Source: JANNMJ01 sp031425525
GTDB lineage: Bacteria > Bacteroidota > Bacteroidia > Cytophagales > Hymenobacteraceae
Direction of reading: 5' to 3'
DNA: 64,000 nucleotides
NCBI GenBank assembly: GCA_031425525.1
Contig: JANPJM010000010.1
Span: forward strand, 1 to 64,000
The position numbers were made by a program, and so were the translations under genes. Positions 1 through 8,800 of this stretch are shown here, piece after piece. Within the stretch, counting starts at the first letter, position 1. The number at the start of each line of letters is the position of its first letter. The notes beneath the pieces are model-generated. The model saw only the letters and a program-made list of their open reading frames with translations, was not told where the DNA came from and made no database searches.

Positions 1-1
1 C

Positions 2-160
2 GTGGCCGACCTCCGCCGCCGCTGGCTGCGCCTCTGGCTCACGCGCCGCGCCCGGCCCCTGCCGCCCGCCGCCGCCACCCGCTACCACCAACTGCGCGCC
101 CGCGCCGCCGGCCTGCACGCCGAAGCCGAAGCCCTGGCCGCCGCTCTGGCCGGGGCGTAG
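2..160 (+). CDS. 3' end of an unidentified gene (partial)
   Basis: An open frame enters from the left edge and stops at TAG 158-160, giving about 52 residues rich in Ala, Arg and Leu. The end (AEAEALAAALAGA) looks like an amphipathic helix or coiled coil. No family can be assigned from so short a piece. The same-strand gene at 325 follows after 164 bp, so the two could be co-transcribed. Confidence 0.45.
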   Translation: MADLRRRWLRLWLTRRARPLPPAAATRYHQLRARAAGLHAEAEALAAALAGA

Positions 161-324
161 GGGCCGGGGCGTAAGAGCCAGTGCCTGACGCTCCTAGGCG
201 GGGGCAGAAGCAAGGAAAAGGGCTTCCGTATATTCGGCATGGGTGCGCTACATTTGCGGCCGGCGCGGCAGGGTGCCGGGCTTGTTTTTTCTTTTCTTTT
301 CTTTTTTTTCAGCTAGTAGCAGCC

Positions 325-768
325 ATGGTCATTACCGTCACCATTACCCTCGACCTGGACCTTCCGGCGCTCGACACGCGGGCCCTCACCGACGAAGCCA
401 TCGGGAAAGTCACGTTTCGGCGCAAAACCTTCGCCGTGCGCGAAGCCAACCTCGACCTCGCCGACGACCGCGCCGGCATCCGGCAGGTGGGCGCCGCTGC
501 TGCCCTGGCCCAGCAAGACGGCGACATCGCCGGCAAACAGGCCGAACTCACGGCCGTCGGCCTGAGCACCGACAAGCGCCAACTCCTGACCGAAGAGCTC
601 ACCCTGCTGCAAGCCCAGCGCCCGGCCATCGCCCGGCGCGTGGCCGCCCTCAACGGCCTCGACCGCTTTCTCGACTCGCTCGATCTGGGTGCCGCCGATG
701 CGATGGAAGCCGTGCTGACGGCCGTGCTGGCCGCCCTCACCGCCCACCGCGCCACGCTGCCGGCGTAA
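325..768 (+). CDS. hypothetical protein, 147 aa
   Basis: The frame is open further upstream, but the ATG at 325 gives the most sensible N-terminus (MVITVTITLDLDLP); the upstream part is Cys/Phe-rich, non-protein-like sequence from a T-rich leader. The protein has a beta-rich start, then a helical segment with two Leu/Gln/Ala-rich stretches (about residues 55-100) that could form a coiled coil. There is no signal peptide and no recognised domain. A 13-bp-arm hairpin follows at 832-870. The product is unknown; the reading frame itself is convincing from its acidic, balanced composition. Confidence 0.55.
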   Translation: MVITVTITLDLDLPALDTRALTDEAIGKVTFRRKTFAVREANLDLADDRAGIRQVGAAAALAQQDGDIAGKQAELTAVGLSTDKRQLLTEELTLLQAQRPAIARRVAALNGLDRFLDSLDLGAADAMEAVLTAVLAALTAHRATLPA

Positions 769-831
769 GCGCCCGGCGCCCTTGCTCGGGCCTTTCAAGG
801 CCGGGCCAGCGCGCCCCATCGGCCTTCATCG

Positions 832-870
832 CGCCGCGCCGGCTGCCCACAGAGGGTAGCCGGCGCGGCG
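832..870 (+). terminator. strong hairpin, likely terminator of the upstream gene
   Basis: Perfect 13-bp arms (832-844 and 858-870) enclose a 13-base loop and are followed by TATTTTTG. It can end transcription of the 325-768 gene. The T-rich tail also doubles as the -7 box of the broken Uma2 gene. Confidence 0.5.
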
Positions 871-878
871 TATTTTTG
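871..878 (+). promoter_or_regulatory. Bacteroidota -7 box (TATTTTTG) of the broken Uma2 gene
   Basis: TATTTTTG fits TAnnTTTG and lies five bases before the ATG at 883. The intact Uma2 copy has the identical box at the same distance (62332-62339), so promoter and coding start were duplicated together. Confidence 0.45.
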
Positions 879-882
879 TTAT

Positions 883-1108
883 ATGCCCGCCCCGCCCATC
901 ACCGACATCGACCAGCTCGACCCCGACGGCTCCTACAGCAGATTGGGCGTCAGGGTACGGTCGCGCGTGGGAGCGCGGGTCTCTGCCCCGCCCGCTGTCA
1001 CGGTCGCGGAGCCGCCATCGCGGGCCGGAGACCCGCGCTCCCACCAGCTAGCGACCCTAAATTCGCCCTAATACCTACGCCGATTACCTGACGTGGCCGT
1101 TTACGGTC
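883..1108 (+). pseudogene. Uma2-family (DUF820) gene remnant, interrupted and truncated
   Basis: The ATG at 883 starts PPITDIDQLDPDGSYS, closely matching the start of the intact Uma2 protein at 62344 (PPITDIRQLDPHATYS). The match stops at 940, resumes at 1073 (TYADYLTWPFT, against YADYLTWQFT in the intact copy) and ends for good near 1108. The intervening ~132 bp is a palindromic element. Removing it restores one reading frame through SYSTYADYL, so insertion of the element is the simplest explanation. The remaining ~160 codons, including the nuclease core, are missing, so no function is expected. Confidence 0.75.
941..1072. mobile_element. MITE-like palindromic element inserted in the Uma2 remnant
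   Basis: About 132 bp, non-coding. The outer ends are imperfect inverted repeats (942-956, ATTGGGCGTCAGGGT; 1054-1072, whose reverse complement is ATTAGGGCGAATTTAGGGT). Inside are perfect 17-bp arms at 967-983 and 1028-1044 (GTGGGAGCGCGGGTCTC). Terminal repeats, lack of an ORF and clean interruption of a homologous gene suggest a non-autonomous element. No long target-site duplication is visible. Confidence 0.65.
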
Positions 1109-1205
1109 TGCCTCCCCCCCCCTCCCTTCAGACCGTAACACGACATCCGCCGCCGCGCGGGCTTTCCGCTGCCCACCTGGCGCCCCCCCGCCCACCCCGC
1201 GCCCG

Positions 1206-1213
1206 TAGCTTTG
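1206..1213 (+). promoter_or_regulatory. -7 box (TAGCTTTG), probably near-leaderless sua5 promoter
   Basis: TAGCTTTG matches TAnnTTTG and ends four bases before the GTG at 1218. Transcription would begin at or next to the start codon. This supports the GTG as the true start. Confidence 0.45.
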
Positions 1214-1217
1214 CGCC

Positions 1218-2261
1218 GTGGCCCGCCTCCTCCCTACCACCACCCCCGCCGAAAAAGCCGCCGCCGTGGCCGAAGCCGCTCGCTTGCTGACCGGCGGCGA
1301 GGTAGTGGCCCTGCCCACCGAAACCGTGTACGGCCTGGCCGCCAACGCCTGGGATGCGGCGGCCGTCCGGAAAATCTACCTCGCGAAGGGGCGGCCGAGC
1401 ACCAACCCGCTCATCGTGCACGTCGCCGACGAAGCGATGCTCACCGAGTGCGTCACCGCGTGGCCGCCGGGCGCCGTGGCATTGGCGCGGGCGTTCTGGC
1501 CGGGGCCGCTCACGCTGGTGCTGCCCGCCAACACCGCGCGCGTACCGCCCGAAGTGCGCGCCGGGGGCGCCACCGTGGCCGTGCGCTGGCCGGCGCACCC
1601 CCTGATGCAAGCCGTGATTCGGGCGTGCGGGTTTCCGCTGGCGGCGCCGAGTGCCAACCCGTCCAATGCCATCTCGCCCACCACGGCCGCGCACGTGCAG
1701 AGCGGTTTGGGCGGGCGCATTCCACTGATCGTGGACGGCGGGCCGAGCGCCTTCGGCATCGAATCGACGGTCGTGGACTGCACCGGCCCCGTGCCCGTGG
1801 TGCTGCGGCCGGGCACTGTTTCGGTCGCCGAAATCGAGCGCGTGTGGCTGGGCACTGCCCCCGCCTCACAGACCCCAAACGAACGAAAAACGAAAAACGA
1901 AAAACGAGAAACGGAAAACGCCCCCCTCCGCTCGCCCGGCCAGCTCGCCAAGCATTACGCGCCGCGCGCGCCGCTCGCCATCCTCACCTGGCCCGACGAT
2001 GCCGACCTGCGCCGCCAGCTCCTGAGCCGGGGCTGGGCGCCGGAGGCCACGTACGTCATCGCGTTTCAGCAGGTACCCGACCCGGAGGGTTTCGCCCGCG
2101 TCGAGGAGCTACCCGCCGAGCCGCGCGGCTACGCCCAACGCCTCTACGCCGCCCTGCACCACGCCGATGCGGTGGGCGCGGCGTTCATCGCGGTAGAGGC
2201 GCCGCCCGCACCGTTGGCTTGGGCGGGCGTGCGCGACCGGTTGGGTCGGGCGGCGAGTTGA
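1218..2261 (+). CDS. tsaC: threonylcarbamoyl-AMP synthase, Sua5 type
   Basis: Makes threonylcarbamoyl-adenylate from Thr, bicarbonate and ATP, the first step of tRNA t6A37 synthesis in the cytoplasm. The N-terminal YrdC/TsaC domain (about 10-205) shows PTETVYGL at 33-40 and KGRPSTNPL at 57-65. The C-terminal Sua5 domain begins at SPGQLAKHYAP (about 240), so this is the long form. The linker (codons ~215-238; DNA 1873-1925) is a run of ACGAAAA-type words encoding a Lys/Glu/Asn-rich stretch, which looks like low-complexity intergenic DNA that entered the frame. GTG start at 1218, supported by the -7 box just upstream. Sua5 is the usual family synonym. Confidence 0.93.
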   Translation: MARLLPTTTPAEKAAAVAEAARLLTGGEVVALPTETVYGLAANAWDAAAVRKIYLAKGRPSTNPLIVHVADEAMLTECVTAWPPGAVALARAFWPGPLTLVLPANTARVPPEVRAGGATVAVRWPAHPLMQAVIRACGFPLAAPSANPSNAISPTTAAHVQSGLGGRIPLIVDGGPSAFGIESTVVDCTGPVPVVLRPGTVSVAEIERVWLGTAPASQTPNERKTKNEKRETENAPLRSPGQLAKHYAPRAPLAILTWPDDADLRRQLLSRGWAPEATYVIAFQQVPDPEGFARVEELPAEPRGYAQRLYAALHHADAVGAAFIAVEAPPAPLAWAGVRDRLGRAAS

Positions 2262-2272
2262 GTTCACTCGGG

Positions 2273-2644
2273 TTACTTCCCGCTTTTCTCCGCCGCTTTT
2301 TCGCGCTTTTTCGCCTCCTTCACGGCCACCAACTCCTGCTTGAGTTTGGTTTCGCCGTCCTTCTGCTTCTCCTTCGCCACGCGCAGCTGACCTTCCTGTT
2401 TGGCGAGTTGCTTCTGCAAGTCTTTCGTGGTGCGATCCTGCACCTTCAGGGCGGCCCGGAGCGAATCGACGCGCCGGTCGGCGGCTTGCGCGGTGGCTTT
2501 GAGGCCGGCTACTTCGGTCTGCCGCGCCTCGACACTCGCTTCGGTGGTCTCGACATCAGGCAGCCCTTTTTTCTTTTGCGCGAAGGCGGCCGGGGCGGTC
2601 AGCAGCGCGGCCAGCAGGAGTAGGATGGAGCAGGTGAAGCGCAT
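2273..2644 (-). CDS. secreted coiled-coil protein, 123 aa
   Basis: The ATG at 2644 opens a clear signal peptide (MRFTCSILLLLAALLTAPAAFA, cleaved near AFA-QKKK). The mature chain is almost entirely Lys/Glu/Gln/Leu heptad-like coiled coil and ends in a Lys/Glu-rich tail. It probably acts in the periplasm, but no family is recognised. The frame remains open upstream through low-complexity repeat DNA (2713-2828), which I exclude. Its stop is 11 bp from the convergent sua5 stop. Confidence 0.7.
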   Translation of the reverse strand: MRFTCSILLLLAALLTAPAAFAQKKKGLPDVETTEASVEARQTEVAGLKATAQAADRRVDSLRAALKVQDRTTKDLQKQLAKQEGQLRVAKEKQKDGETKLKQELVAVKEAKKREKAAEKSGK

Positions 2645-2712
2645 AATCAAGTGGAGATTTTGAGATGGATGAGGGGTAGCTGGGCTACGACAAATATCGC
2701 ATCTGTGAGCGG

Positions 2713-2828
2713 TAGTTGGTACTTGGTACTTGGTAATTGGTACTTGGTACCAACCGACCACCGGCCAACCGACCAACCGACCACCGACCAAATACCAACC
2801 GACCACCGACCAACCGACCACCGACCAA
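2713..2828. repeat. low-complexity word repeat (TACTTGG / CCGACCA)
   Basis: The left part iterates TTGGTAC-like words and the right part iterates CCGACCA-like words, meeting at the palindrome TTGGTACCAA. It begins immediately after the stop of the LytTR regulator (2830, minus strand) and ends before the coiled-coil gene, a terminator-like position. Spacers and repeats are not of constant length, so it is not a CRISPR array. Confidence 0.6.
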
Positions 2829-2829
2829 C

Positions 2830-3591
2830 CTACAGCACATTCAGCCGCCGCCGCAGTGCCTCCTTGCACGAGCGCGCGACGGGCACGGCATCCTGGCGGC
2901 CGAACAGCACGCAGCCTTCCTCGTAGCCCTGCACCTGATCGAGATTGACGATGTGCGACCGATGCACCCGGAAAAACGGCGGGTCGGTGAGGCGCGCTTC
3001 CAGCTCTTTGAGGGTCGAATAGACCACGAATTGGCCCTGCGTCGAGATCAGCCGCACGTAGTTTTCGAGGGCTTCGAGGTACAGAATATCCTCCACCCGC
3101 AGCTTTACGTAGCCGTGGCCTTTTTTCACGAAGAAGAAGCGCGCCGGGCCGGCGGGCAGCTCGGCGGGTTCGGGCTCGTCGGCGGTGGCGGTGGCGGCGG
3201 GCTGCGGCGGACGCTCGGCGGGTTGGGCGGCCGTGAACAGCGCCAGCTCGACCTGCATACGCAGCGTGTCGTCGGTGAAGGGCTTGAGGATATAACCGTA
3301 CGGATGCGCCAGCTTGGCGCGGTTGAACGTGGCGGGGTCTGATTGCGCCGTCAGGAACACCACCGGCACGCCGAACCGCCGCCGCACGAGTAGCGCGGTG
3401 GCAATGCCGTCGGTGTCGCCGTCGATGTTGATGTCCATCAGCACCAGTTCCACGGGTTCGCGGGCCAGCACCTCGAGGGCATCATCAGAGGTACTCACCG
3501 GTTCGAGCGGCGTGTGGCCGAGGCGCAGGAGCGCCCGCGCGATTTCGGCGGCAATCAAAAACTCGTCTTCGACGATGAGGATGGAAGCCAT
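2830..3591 (-). CDS. LytTR-family response regulator
   Basis: Two-component DNA-binding regulator. The receiver domain (1-120) has acidic pocket E8/D9, phospho-acceptor D53 (LVLMDIN) and conserved K103 (YILKPF). A linker rich in Pro/Ala/Thr (about 120-145) leads to a LytTR DNA-binding domain (about 150-253: VEDILYLEALENYVRL, FFRVHRSHIVNLDQV). It lies downstream of the sensor kinase at 3786-5663 on the same strand and is its likely partner, although 194 bp of palindromic repeat separate the two. The length, 253 aa, is normal. Confidence 0.92.
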   Translation of the reverse strand: MASILIVEDEFLIAAEIARALLRLGHTPLEPVSTSDDALEVLAREPVELVLMDINIDGDTDGIATALLVRRRFGVPVVFLTAQSDPATFNRAKLAHPYGYILKPFTDDTLRMQVELALFTAAQPAERPPQPAATATADEPEPAELPAGPARFFFVKKGHGYVKLRVEDILYLEALENYVRLISTQGQFVVYSTLKELEARLTDPPFFRVHRSHIVNLDQVQGYEEGCVLFGRQDAVPVARSCKEALRRRLNVL

Positions 3592-3593
3592 GG

Positions 3594-3797
3594 GAGTGAT
3601 TAGTGATTCGTAATAAAGCGGGCTATCGCGCGGGGCTCCGCCCCGTGTGGGCTATTTCCGGGGCTCCAGCCCCGGCCCGCCGCCCGATTGGCGCGCGTCG
3701 TACGGTCAAAGTTGCGGCGGGCTACCGGCGGGCCAGAGGCCCGCGAATACGACAGACGGGGCGGAGCCCCGCGCGAATCGCGTCACTAGTCACTCCG
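3594..3797. repeat. nested palindromic (REP-like) repeat between kinase and regulator
   Basis: Inner arms 3626-3645 and 3756-3776 (CGGGGCTCCGCCCCG type) are nested within outer arms carrying GTGATTAGTGATTCG at 3596-3610 and its near-complement at 3774-3794. A further GGGGCTCCAGCCCC palindrome is at 3660-3673. The unit covers the start of the regulator and the last codons of the kinase, so it could attenuate read-through within the operon. Confidence 0.5.
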
Positions 3798-5663
3798 CAC
3801 TAACTCCCCGCGCGTCAGCACGAACTGCGTGCCGCCTTCCGGCGCGGGTTCAGTTTTGAGATCGGCTTTGAGCTGCCGGGCGAGCATCCGCACGAGTTGC
3901 ATGCCGAGCGAGGGCGCGGCGGGCGGCGCGGCGGGCGCGCGCACCCCGACGCCATCGTCGGCTACGGTGAGTTGAAACGCCTCGCCGCCCGCCGTACCCG
4001 CGAGCGTCACGTACAAGTGGCCCGCCGCGCGCCCCCGGAATGCGTGTTTGTAGGCGTTGAGCACCAATTCGTTGGTGATGAGGCCGAGCGGGATGGCGTC
4101 TTTCGCCTCAACGGCGAGCGGCGCGAGGTGCGTCGTGAGGTGGATGGGTTGCTGCGGCGTGGCGTGCGCCGTGGCGAGGGTGGTCAGCAGTTGCCCCAAA
4201 TACTCGTCGAGGCGCACCCTTGTGAGGTCGTCGGCGCGGTAGAGGTGTTCGTGAATGAGGGCCATCGAGTGCAGCCGCGCACGGCTTTGGTGAAGGGCGG
4301 GCGCGGCGGCGGCATCGGTTTCGGCCTGCCAGCCCAACAGGCCGCTGACCAGTTGCAGGTTGTTTTTGACCCGGTGATGCACCTCCTGAATCAGCGTTTC
4401 CTTCTCGGCCAGCAAGCCTTCTTTTTCCAGTAACAATTCCTCCTTTTCAGCCACCGTTCGGCTGATTTCGGCGTTGGCGGCGGCCAGTCGGTGGTTGGCG
4501 CGGGTGCGTTGCCGGAACAGCAGCCCCAGCGCCCCGGCGGCCAGCAAGGCCAGTCCCGCCGCGCCGAAGCCAAACACCGCCAACTGATTCTTGCGACTGA
4601 TCGTGAGCTGCTGAATCTGGTTGGCGCGCTGCAAATCGCGGGTGCGGTAGCGGGTTTCGAGTTCCTGCACCTGCTGGGCGGTCTGGTGGTCGGCAAGACT
4701 GTCGTTCAGGTTCTGTACCCGCCGCAACGAGCGGTAGGCGGCCCGAAAATCACCGGCGCGTTCCTGCACATCGGTCAGCGCCTCAAAAGCGGCTTGTTGG
4801 TCTATCTGATTGATGTCCGGCTGGCGTAGCATCGTTTGGTAACTGGCCTCCGCGCGCGCCCACTGCCCCAGACCGCGGTAGGCATCGCCGAAATTGCGCA
4901 ATACATCCACCTCGAACACTGGCCCATCTGCGCCGACCGGCACCAGCCTCCGCGCCTGTTCGAGCGCAGCGAGCGCTTCCCGAAATCGCTGCTGTTTAAG
5001 GAAAACCTGCGCGATGTAGCCGAGCGCCTTGCCTTCGCCGGTGGGCACGCCCGCCAAACGCGCCCGGCGCCGATAAATCTGAAACCGCGCAAGCGCTTCG
5101 GGCAGCCGGTTCAGTTCAAGCAGTGCCGCGCCCGTGCCGAGTAGGGCCACGCTGGTGCCCGCCGAATCGGGACGGAGCGTCAGCATCAGTCGTAACTGCC
5201 GCTCGAAATAGCCATACCCGGCTTCGGGCAAGTTCATCGTGAGAGATAGCGCGCCGAGGTTGCCCAACACCAAAGATTGCTGCTCCAGGCTGCCGTTTTG
5301 CTTGAAACATTGCAGCGCGCGCTTGTAAGCCTGTAGTGCTGATTGGTATTGGTCGCGGGTGTAGTGAATGGCGCCGATGGTGTTCCAGGCGCCGCCCTGG
5401 TCTTCGGGGTTGCGGGCGGCGCGCGCCAACGCTTCCGCCCGCCGCGCCAGCGCCAAGGCGGTATCGGGTTGGGTGTACAGCAGCGTATCGGCGCGCACCA
5501 GCAGCCGTTGCGCCGCCGTGACCGAGTCGGGCCGGGGCCGAATATCGAACCGTTGGGCGGGCGCCGGGCCAATGCCCCCCGCAAACAGCAGCGTCAGCAC
5601 CAATCGGCGCCAACCGGCCGCCCACCAGCGTGTCAGACCAAGGGTAGAACGGAAGTTTCTCAT
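3786..5663 (-). CDS. TPR-containing sensor histidine kinase (HisKA_2 type), secreted N-terminus
   Basis: 625 aa from the ATG at 5663, which opens a signal peptide ending near APAQ. Tetratricopeptide-like helices fill about 45-360 (repeats of the LALARRAEALA and YKRALQCFKQNG type), presumably periplasmic. A transmembrane helix near 385-405 (AVFGFGAAGLALLAAGALGLLF) leads to a coiled coil. The phospho-acceptor region EVHHRVKNNLQLVSGLLGWQ starts near residue 427, typical of HisKA_2. The ATPase shows an N-box (LGLITNELVLNAYKHAF), G1 (DDGVGV) and G2 (LGMQLVRMLARQL). It should phosphorylate the LytTR regulator downstream. The C-terminal codons overlap the palindromic repeat. Confidence 0.9.
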   Translation of the reverse strand: MRNFRSTLGLTRWWAAGWRRLVLTLLFAGGIGPAPAQRFDIRPRPDSVTAAQRLLVRADTLLYTQPDTALALARRAEALARAARNPEDQGGAWNTIGAIHYTRDQYQSALQAYKRALQCFKQNGSLEQQSLVLGNLGALSLTMNLPEAGYGYFERQLRLMLTLRPDSAGTSVALLGTGAALLELNRLPEALARFQIYRRRARLAGVPTGEGKALGYIAQVFLKQQRFREALAALEQARRLVPVGADGPVFEVDVLRNFGDAYRGLGQWARAEASYQTMLRQPDINQIDQQAAFEALTDVQERAGDFRAAYRSLRRVQNLNDSLADHQTAQQVQELETRYRTRDLQRANQIQQLTISRKNQLAVFGFGAAGLALLAAGALGLLFRQRTRANHRLAAANAEISRTVAEKEELLLEKEGLLAEKETLIQEVHHRVKNNLQLVSGLLGWQAETDAAAAPALHQSRARLHSMALIHEHLYRADDLTRVRLDEYLGQLLTTLATAHATPQQPIHLTTHLAPLAVEAKDAIPLGLITNELVLNAYKHAFRGRAAGHLYVTLAGTAGGEAFQLTVADDGVGVRAPAAPPAAPSLGMQLVRMLARQLKADLKTEPAPEGGTQFVLTRGELVRSD

Positions 5664-5884
5664 CGCCACGAAGGTAGCGGCGCTGGAATATAGCCACCTA
5701 ACCGTTCGTGGAGCGCCCGTACCATTGGCCGGCCCCGGCGCACCGTTCGTCAAGAAACAGTGGCGGAGGGGGCTGAAAAAATGGAGTATTGCAACGTCGA
5801 AGACCGCAAGAGACGGCGACAGTCGGCAGTAGCCGATGCTTTTCCCCTCATTTTTCACGCATCCTCACCCGCTTCTCCCCCGCC

Positions 5885-8800
5885 ATGTATCCATCTTATC
5901 TCCTCCGAATGCGCCTCGTGTGGACAATCAGGCTATTTAGCCTCAACACGCTGCTGCTGCTCGGCCTGCTGAGCGGCCCGGCGGCGCTGGCCCAGGTCCG
6001 CCGGGGCTACCACTGGACCAGCACCTCGCAACCCACCAACCAAAGCGGCGAAGCTGAATTTACGGCCGTTGCCGTGGCGCGCGGCTCGAACGCGCAGTAC
6101 GTGGGCGGCAACAACTACGCGGCCACCGTGCTGGCCGGCACGGCGCTGCCTGCGGCGCCCGCGTTCGCGGAGAATACGCTTCTCTACGAAAATGACGTAC
6201 CTAAGCGCGGCAGTGCCGCCTTCGTCGCCAAGCGCACCGACGCGGGCGCGTGGCAATGGGTGCGGCCCGTCGGCAACGCCACCTGCAACGCCGTGGTGAC
6301 CAAAGTGGTCGCCTCGAACGCCATCAACCAACTGGGCGGCGAGCGGCTGTTCGTCATCGGCTCGCTGCGGGGTTCGTTCACGTTCGGCAGCACCACCCTG
6401 GACTGCTCCACCGATTGGGGTGCGTTCATCGCCTGCCTCGACCCCAGCGGCAACTGGCTGTGGGCCACCAAAGCCCATTTCGACGACGGGGTAAGCGAAA
6501 CCCACACCCTCGGCCAAGCGCTGGCCCTGCACATTGGCCCTAGCAGCCTCGACCTCTACGCGGCCGGTTCTTTCAACGGCCGGGCCATCTTCGGCAACAG
6601 CTTCGCGAACCTGACCACGCCGTACCGGCACCGCAATACGTTCATTGCCAAACTCGACGGCCTGACCGGCGCGTGGCGGTGGGTACGGCAGGCGGGCAGC
6701 ACGACCGGGCCAATCGGGCTGCCTTCCAACAACCTCGCCGGGCACCCGTACGCCTCGTGGCTGACGCCAGCGGACCTGGCCGTGGACCCGAGTGGCAATC
6801 CGGCGTTCTGCGCCAATTTTGGCACCTACGCCACCGCGCGCGGAGCGACGCAGCCCACGGCCGGCCCGTACAGCTGGAGCAATGATGACCAGTTTCTGGT
6901 TTCGAAGCTAGACGCCGCCGGCAACTGGCTCTGGTCGCGCAGCGCGGGACCGCAAGTCACCTTTTACAATTTTAGCCATTCCCGCGCGATGGCCGCCGCG
7001 CCCGACGGCGGTTTCGTGTTAAGCGGTTTTGCGGATTACCGCCCGGTTACGTTTGGTACGCTGCCGCCGGTGGGCGGCGACGGGCGCGACTTTCTGGTGC
7101 GCCTGAGCGCGGCCGGCGCCTACGAGTGGGCCGGTTCGCCGTTCGCGTTCGTCAACCCAGCCAGTACGTACGGCGGCCCGCAGATTACCGCGCTCGACAT
7201 CGACCCCTCCGGCACCATCTGGGCCGGGGCCACGGGGCGGGCCTACAACAATGTCAACCCGCCGTTCGTGTTCGGCGCGTTCGGGCGGCAATTCACGCCT
7301 TCGGGTCTCTCGGATGCCTTTTTCGGGACACTCACCGCCGCCGGCCAGCCACTCAACGGGCAGCTCCTGAGCGGGTCGGGTCTCGAAACCTGCCGCGACC
7401 TCACGTACACCAATAGCGCCGACGCCCTGATCGTCGGCTCGTTCACGTCGGGCAACATCCCGTTCACCTCCCCGACGCTGGTCAACTCCATCGTGGGGGG
7501 CACCACGCCGCTGCCGTTCATCGCGCGCAGCCGGGTGGCGGTGCCGGTGCTCACGAGCATCACGCCTATGGCGGGCGCCACGGGCGCGCTGCTGACGCTC
7601 AACGGCACCGATTTCTACAACGTCGAGCAGGTACTCATCGGCGGAATGCCGGCGGTATTTACCGTCGTCAGTCCCACGCAGCTTACGGCCACCGTGCCGG
7701 CCACGCTGCCCAACGGCCCGGCGCAGGTGGCCGTCGTGACCGCTACCGACCCCGGCATTCCTACGCCAGTGTACTACACCGTGCTGGCCGCGCCGGCCAG
7801 CGTCACGTTCTCGCCGGGCTTCGGGTCCGTGGGAGCGCCGGTCACGCTGCGAGGCACGGGCTTCACCGGTGCCACGCTGGTGAAGTTCGGCGGCACCACC
7901 ACGACCAACTTCTTGATTGTGTCCGACCAGGAAATCAGCGTCCGCGTCCCGTCGATGGGCCTAGGTTCGGTGAAGATTTCGGTGGTGAACCCGGCCGGCA
8001 CGGGCATCAGCGCGGCCAACTTCGGGGTGGGCATCGCGCCGGTCATCAGCACCATCACGCCCACGCGCGGCGCGGCGGGCAGCACGTTCAGCATCAGCGG
8101 CGCGGCGCTCGGCGGCGCCACCAGCGTGAAGATCGGCGCCGTGCCGTGCGTCATTCTCAGCAATACGGCCACCACCATCACGGCGCGCGTACCCAACACC
8201 ATCACCGGCGCCGTGAACGTCACCACGCCCTACGGCACGGCATTCGGGCCGTTCTTCACCCCCACGGCGCCGGCGCCCACCATCACGCTATTCGCGCCGG
8301 CCAGCGGGCCGATGGGCACTAGCGTGAACATCGCGGGCACGAACCTCGATTGGGTCACGGGCGCGGCCGTGAGCGGCGTGGCGGCCACCATCACGGCCCA
8401 AACCCCCACCTCGCTCACCCTCACCGTGCCCGACGCCGCCACCGGCCGCATCACGCTCACCGGGCCGGGAGGCACGGCTACGTCGGCGGTCGATTTCGTG
8501 GTGCCCACGCCGCCCGCACCCGCCTGGGCCTGGGCGCAGAAAACGACGGGCCTGGGGTCGTACCACAACGCGACCGGCGTGACCACCGACCTGCAAGGAA
8601 ACACCTACGTGGTGGGCGATTTTGCCCTGCAAGCCACCTTCGGCGCGCATACCATCGCGTCGCAGGGCACCAGCGACGCGTACGTCGCCAAGCAAGCGCC
8701 CAACGGCACTTGGCTGTGGGCCGTGCGCCTGGGCGGCTACGGCAACGACGCGGCGTACGCCGTCAGCGTGCTGCCCGGCGGGCGGCTGGTGGTGGTCGGC

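Noticed and set aside
243..1091. Long plus-strand Arg/Pro-rich open frame across the first kilobase
   Set aside because: Composition is typical of a shadow frame in GC-rich DNA, it overlaps the better 325-768 gene and crosses the palindromic element.
2713..2828. CRISPR array
   Set aside because: Repeats are 7-8 bases, contiguous and without unique constant-length spacers; there are no cas genes.
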